Part shown: in pieces, positions 58,101-64,000 of the stretch
Numbering within the stretch: the first letter of the stretch is position 1
How the letters are laid out: every line of letters begins with the position of its first letter
DNA from: Branchiostoma floridae
Lineage: Eukaryota > Chordata > Leptocardii > Amphioxiformes > Branchiostomatidae
Direction of reading: 5' to 3'
DNA length: 64,000 bases
Assembly (NCBI RefSeq): GCF_000003815.2
Contig: NC_049992.1
Location: 14,800,603 to 14,864,602, forward strand
Notes under the pieces: generated by a model
Databases searched by the model: none
What the model saw: only the letters and a program-made list of their open reading frames with translations
What the model was told of the DNA's origin: nothing
Translations under genes and position numbers: made by a program

Positions 58101-61100
58101 GTATTCTCTGATTTCACACTGGCGGGATAGCGGTATTTTTCATAAGGTTATTTTTGCGGCACCTGGATCGGTTTGACAGCATTAGCACACTTGTCGAATT
58201 ATAAAATTATGCACCAATGCTGTTTTTAAGTGGTCGTACATATCTTTCGTTGATGCCCACATTTTTATCATTGACTTACGTTAGGCGTGGTGCAGTGAGA
58301 GAGGACTTGAAATTTATGCCATCGGGACACACGGTGTGCTTGTTCTTGATACATATAAAAAATAGGGGCAGGGGGATAGTTCAGCATTTCACACATGCAA
58401 CATTGATATTACTACGGTTTGCTGAGCACTCAGAGCAAGTGGACTCAGTTACTTGAAGTAATGAATCGCTCAAGGCGATATTCTGCGGTATACATACATA
58501 CATGTTTGCGTGTATTCACTTCGTCTACGTGTGTTCACCTTGTTTTGGCTACTTGCCATCTCTACTGTAGTGTTTTTAAAAGCCGTATAGCGTGAGGACC
58601 AGCCACCGTGCAAAATCCGAAGTGAAATTTCTTTTGCGCTTAAAGTTGTTGGGCGAAAAAACTGACTGGAGCTTATATTACTTAACAGTTTTATCATCTT
58701 AGGCATATTTTCAAACTCGACTTTATCATCTGGATACAATTTGGTATCTTGGTCAGTACAGCAGCATCAAGTCTTTGTCACTTACGTGAAAGAAGTAAGT
58801 TACGACCATTCGGGATGAGATGTGGTTTATGTTTCAGAGCCGAGGCCCTCGTATCATTTGTTACCTAAAACCACACACAGTACATATTTATGAAGCTTCA
58901 AACAGACCTATTGACATGCAAAAATCACATCTATTCTATTGCCATATAAATTGCGATTAGGACATGTGACTATAAAGAAACATTAGTGTTTATATGATGG
59001 ATTGCCACGAGTTCGGTAGACAGATGCTCCATGTGACCTTTTTTCTGTGTTCTGCTATTATGCTCTTACTTTTCTTCACGCCATATGCGCGCTGTCTGTC
59101 TAATGACCGATGATCGTAATTTATATCGGAATATAAAGAATTCCCCGAGGAACAAAAGTGTGGTCCAAAATGGGGGGAGTGATATTTTTCTGCAGCGTTA
59201 CTAATCCTTCTTTTGCGCTGCCAACAGTATCGGATTTTTAAGAGGCTATGATTTGTTTCGGTCAAAATTTAATTAGGAAGATTATGGAGGTAGGTTGCCA
59301 CTAAAAGGTCAATCAGGGAAGAAAAAAGGTCGTTTTCGTTTCTCTCATTTACGACTGGGACAGGCATTTCAGACGGTGCCTCGTTTATCGCAAGACCGGA
59401 GTAGGTGGGTGATAAATGAAGATGAAGCTTGAAAAGTCACATAATACCCAAAGGACTGACCCCAATCTCTATCGGAGGTCTACTACGTACCGTTCTGTAC
59501 TGCAGCAACTTGACACAAGGAGAAAGAATTACTTTCTGGCATGACAAGATAATTTGCACATTTCGAACACCTGCTGTTTCAAATGGTAGCGTTGCTCTTT
59601 ACGAGCCCTCTGGCCTTTAAGAGCGGATTGATACTATTCATGATGAGAGTTCGGCCATATAGGTAACACTTTGGTAATATATTTTGTAGTACCGCTGTGC
59701 GGTAAGTCGGAATGTAAAACTTTTACGTATCGTTTGGTTACAGATATATGGGTTTCATAAAACAGGGTGAATTTCGTTAAAGCAATGTTCACGGTGCATA
59801 TACATAAGTTTCCTTTTTTGTTGTTGAATGTTGTCACGAGCGTAAGCACATCAAATTCGGTAATTTTTTATGCTGGCTTCTACACAAAGCTATTTAGTAT
59901 GATGCTCTAAACAACACACTGAAGAGTGACACTGAATTGACCAAGCAACTCAAAAATTACTTATCTTATTTAATTTGCAAAAATAATCATAATCTGAACA
60001 ATGTTTGGATTTACGTTAGGAGTCTTTACTATCTAAATACAGTAGCTCTACACAGCTTCTGCTGATGGACAGGGATATAGTATTGAAAGCAGATTCCAGA
60101 AACTAAGTCTATAAAGCAGTTTGTCGACTTAGATACATACCCATCCTCTCATAGAGCCATTGCAGTTAAGCTGGCCGTAAACCCGTTATATATTTATCCC
60201 CAAGCCTGGTTGTGATAGTAAAGAGATCTTTGTCTCTGATGGAATGACCAAGATTGGAATGATAAATAAAGAGTGGAAAGTCCTCAGGGGCCATTAAAAT
60301 GCAATCCTGCACACCATCCCTTCCTCTTCATCGCACTCTGGGTCAATTTTAGCTGAGTGCAGTCGTCAATAACTTTCTTTACCTCCACAATAAGCCCCTC
60401 TTACACTCTATATTTGGCGCTGCGAGGCAGTGCTGTTAAGGAATCTGATGCTGAAAAAGGCCTGTAATAGCGAGCAATTGCAACAGTCATTCCCGGAGAT
60501 GAAACACTGGTCTGTGAGCTATTCTTATCCACACAGACAGTAATGACGGTTTTATGACCATCAGCGGGGTAGGACTTACAAAAATCAATATGTCGATTGC
60601 TCTAGCCAAAGGCATCACATGTTGGAAACACCTACGCTATCTAAATTGTCTGTATTTTCAACTTCCTTAGCCATTTTTCTGTCCAGGATTTCAACAATTC
60701 ACTTAGTTTTTTTTTGTTTTTTTTTCCGACAGATCAGCAGGAGGGGACCTGAATCGTGTAGAGGCCGATTTTTTTATGATGCTTAATATTGACGTTCAGC
60801 CATAGCCTTTTACGACACAATTCAAAGTTAATACAAAGCACTTTTATTGATTACCTTATGGACTGATTGGGAGAAAGTACGACCTATATATATGATGTAG
60901 TGTTCATATTCATACTCTCTAATGGGACATTGTCTTTTGCCATCGGAGATCTTGTTTTTGCATTTGTTTCACTCAAATATCAGTAATCCTATGTTAAGAG
61001 TAGATTGCTAAGCCTTAACTTCATAACTGTAATATCGTGCAAAATATAAAAGTATAAAGTAAAACAAAACAAAGCAGGAAATATTTACATCTATGAAAAT

Positions 61101-62983
61101 CCTTGCGGACTTTGCAAAATTGCTTGGTCGCAGGACGGTCGTAGCGAGGTCACAGATTTTGTTGAATATGGATGTAAGCGATGGAGACAAGTTGACGGCT
61201 TCATCACTAAAAGTTGCTCTAATTGTGTGTAGCATCACTTCAGAGTACCACCTCGTTCCTTAACTTTAGAATAACTTTGTGGTTGTGCCTTGGCAAATAT
61301 GCTTGCTTCCGTGACAAGTTACCAGTAACAGCCATTTCTAGCGACCGACGAGTGATTTTCCAAATTGAATATTTAATTATGGTCTTGATATCAGGAACAC
61401 ATAATGATACATGATCACCTAAATTATCAGAGTATTTGAGAGAAACTAGCTGAAACTTTGAATGCTGAAAGAACAACTAATGACATTGCATGCATTTTCT
61501 GCTTTAACATTATGTCTGTGCACCTCTCCCAGGATTTTCTTTGATATTTTGATATTTAAAAGACGTTGCCCGATGGAATGAATATACATTGAATTTACCT
61601 GCCCAAACATCAAAATAAGACGATGTGTCCATTAGTACAAGCTTAGGGTATACTTGATATACCCAGAAAATAAAGTGAGGGTAAAGGGGAAAATGGACAA
61701 ATGGCTACATCACAAATGAGACAAAGGTTATTCAAGACAAATATCATGTACCCTTTAACGAACGACATAGCTGTTCGAAAAGACAGCCAACTTGTATGTA
61801 AATTTTATTACCAGAAACCAAACATATGGCGTTTACGTTTTGGGGGAAACGATGCTTGTGTTTAAAATTGTGAAGTTTTGGAATGTTCTGCCAACTTACG
61901 TTTAGACTGTTTACACATAATCAATCTAAAACAATGCTTAACTAGCCTTAAGGCTTTAAAAAGCTAAATGTTTATAGACTTTAAATTCTATGCATTATCG
62001 CCCTCTAAACTATTTGTATATCTGTGTTAGCATATTCATATGTCATTTGGTCCTGAATCCTTGATTATAACCCTGTAAAAACTGGAGAATATCACAAATA
62101 AAGAAATCTAAGAATTTACTTTCGTAGACACCAGATGCCTATAGCATCAGTTCAGAGCTTATGGTGGCTCACGAAGAAGAAAAAGGGGAGCAAGGTCACG
62201 GATAAACGAAACAGTATTCCTCCGACATCCAGCAAAGGCTAATGCCATCCATTTTCCAGTGAAAGGGTGAGGTAGGTCACAGCAGTGAGTGGCAGCATAC
62301 TGCCCCGGCACAGCATTAGAAGTACATTCTTTTGGCTGACAATTTAAGCCCCAAACATTGGATAGGCCGGAGCTCAGCGATTTGAAAATAACTAAGACGC
62401 GTGCCAACAAGAGTGCCCTATTGACTCTGTTATAATGATATCAAAATTATGATATTATGGCGCATCTCTGTAAATCTAGAATTAAGCTACAAGGTACCCG
62501 TTGCAGTAAATATATTTATATTATTTATATAACGTTATTACTATATCTTTTAGTTTCAGTTTGCTTGTTTCACCAGGACATATGCGTAGCGGTTTTCGTT
62601 CAATGTTTATTGGGGGATAAACCTGACATAACATAACATGCTCATCATATGAACAGGAAATGTCGACGGGCGCGATCACATAAGTCGTACGATCGCTAAT
62701 TTTGGGCATTCTGAGGACAAAAATGTCCTCCTGCAATGTTCAAATGCCTTGGCACACAAAATGCTGTTCGGATCCAAGTAGGTGGTTGGTTCTGTCACCA
62801 CCTGCTTGAAAATCCCATGACATCAAAATCGTTCGACAATCGCACGACCTATGTGATCGCGCCCTAAGATAAACAAAGAGTCTCAGGTAAGTAGGAATTG
62901 TACGTATCTTATAAAATGAACAATGCAAGTAAATCAACATGGTGTGTTGTGTGTTTGCCCAGATGTTGGCATTCTCTACCACC
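58101..62983. other. Gene-free DNA left of the terminal minisatellite
   Basis: AT-rich sequence with frames of at most about 90 codons, none with a domain or convincing splice context. A poly-T run lies at 60711-60725. Confidence 0.5.
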
Positions 62984-63092
62984 GCTGCTGGTGACGTAAA
63001 CTATTCTGAATATGTTACTGGTAACAAAAACCATGTTGGAGATGTTGCTGGTGACCTAAACTATGTTGAAATGTTGCTGGTGACCTAAACTA

Positions 63093-63670
63093 CGAGGGGC
63101 GTGCAATAAGTAATGGTCCTGACCCATTTCCCATAGCAGAAGATTAATGAAACTTGGCACAGATATTAGTCATTTTCTTCATAGGAATCACCCAGAGTTA
63201 TGCATTTCTCCCATCGTTTGATGCAGCTCTGGACACCGTTTTTGTAGGACACCCCAGGTTGGTCCTCCCACAGTTGCCTGATCAATGGCAGAAGAGGGAC
63301 GACCAAGTCTGGGAGCTGTTTCCACAGACTTCCGGCCACGTTTGAATTCAGGATGCCAGCGTTTTACAAGGCCATATGATGGGGCATCATCACCATAAGT
63401 TTCATTTATTTCATCAAAAGTCTTCTTTGGTGTGCGTCCTTTCAAATACAAAAACCGGATCACTGCGCGACACTCAACTTGTTCCATTTCACACCTGGTC
63501 CATTTCGCACCTGACTAAGTTCAGACACCAGTAAATCAGAAACCACAATTAGTTCAGAGCTGTCTTTTGCAACATAACCCATAGAGATATGAATCATTAC
63601 ACATACAAAATTTCATTTAGATCAGACGACTGAAAGTGGGTCAGGGCCATTACTTCTTGCACGCCCCTCG
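63093..63670 (-). mobile_element. Deletion-derived mariner element
   Basis: A 578-bp element with ~33-bp inverted repeats (left CGAGGGGCGTGCAATAAGTA; right, reversed, CGAGGGGCGTGCAAGAAGTA, both continuing ATGG.CCTGACCCA) with two mismatches. TA lies on each side (63091-63092 and 63671-63672), the Tc1/mariner target. It sits in a minisatellite unit that is restored if the element and one TA are removed. The minus strand keeps both ends of a mariner transposase gene but not its middle. Confidence 0.9.
63166..63487 (-). pseudogene. Mariner transposase remnant: N-terminal HTH and C-terminal tail, catalytic core deleted
   Basis: From the ATG at 63487 the frame reads MEQVECRAVIRFLYLKGRTP and on through a helix-turn-helix (HTH_48 type) to VKRWHPEFKRGRKSVE and the GRPSSA linker (about residue 67). 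In full-length mariners a second HTH and the DD-D/E catalytic domain follow; here they are absent. Instead, in another frame, the typical C-terminal end (YKNGVQSCIKRWEKCIT ... then Glu-Glu-Asn-Asp and stop at 63168-63166) follows after a few bases. The element can at most make a DNA-binding fragment with an out-of-frame tail and cannot cut DNA itself. Confidence 0.85.
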
Positions 63671-64000
63671 TATGTTGGAGATGTTGCTGGTGACCTAAAC
63701 TATGTTGAAATGTTGCTGGTGACCTAAACTATCTTAAATATGTTGCTGGTGACCTAAAGTATGTTGAAATGTTGCTGGTGACCTAAACTATGTTGAAATG
63801 TTGCTGGTGACCTAAACTATGTTAAACATGTTACTGGCGACCTAAACTATGTTGAATATGTTACTGGTGACCTAAACTATGTTGAATGTGTTATAGGTGA
63901 CCTGAACTAAGTTTAATATGTTACTGGTGACCTAAACTATGTTTAAATTTGCTGCTTGTGACCTAAACTATGGTGAATATGTTGTCGGTGACCTAAACTA

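Larger units (their letters stand above)
62984..64000. repeat. ~29-bp minisatellite running off the window end
   Basis: Units around TATGTTGAAATGTTGCTGGTGACCTAAAC, 28-30 bases long, repeat from about 62984 to the last base, with variants (tgaatatgttactggtgacc). The array is split by a mariner element at 63093-63670. Frames through the unit stop within one repeat on the plus strand, so it is a non-coding satellite. The right border is outside the window. Confidence 0.93.

Noticed and set aside
62984-64000. CRISPR-like repeat array
   Set aside because: Repeats are directly adjacent without unique spacers, vary in length and the genome is plainly eukaryotic; it is a minisatellite.

Overview
The window looks like a piece of an intron-rich, AT-rich metazoan genome, most probably a cephalochordate (lancelet, Branchiostoma-like). 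This rests on immunoglobulin-superfamily exons cut by phase-1 introns, dense small DNA transposons, tandem satellites, and a tRNA-headed SINE whose body I recall (from memory, not checked) as common in lancelets. There is one 100-base assembly gap (44352-44451).

One gene can be built with confidence. It lies on the minus strand (17832 down to 7879), in seven coding exons totalling 1482 nt (493 residues plus stop). The predicted product is a type I membrane receptor: signal peptide, a V-set Ig domain lacking both usual cysteines, two ordinary Ig domains, one transmembrane helix, and a cytoplasmic tail with a YYNM motif, a KxxPxxP motif, a basic stretch and a C-terminal SH3 domain. All six introns are phase 1, so every internal exon is a symmetric cassette. 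An Ig receptor with its own SH3 domain is the most unusual biology here. Two sequence features suggest isoform control: a second, stronger 5' splice site just past an in-frame stop in exon 5 (SH3-less form), and a 30-bp tandem repeat that duplicates the exon-2 3' splice site in frame.

Layout: 1-1.3 kb no gene; 1.3-4.0 kb a ~195-bp tandem satellite split by a piggyBac-like MITE (2973-3909); 4.0-7.9 kb no gene; 7.9-17.8 kb the Ig/SH3 gene, whose large first intron holds Harbinger-like MITEs and an opposite-strand small secreted-peptide candidate; 17.8-37.5 kb gene-free DNA with a second piggyBac-like MITE (19726-20698), a long foldback palindrome (21929-22283), a second Harbinger-like MITE (23345-23588) and a third MITE type (28473-28941); 37.5-64 kb mostly gene-free, with two isolated plus-strand signal-peptide exon candidates (37488, 46298), a SINE (about 39.6-39.8 kb), the gap, a 177-bp tandem duplication (56.0-56.4 kb) and a terminal ~29-bp minisatellite (62.98 kb to the end) interrupted by a deletion-derived mariner element (63093-63670). 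The plus-strand candidates have no confirmable downstream domain exons; they may belong to genes whose other exons are diverged, distant, or in the gap.
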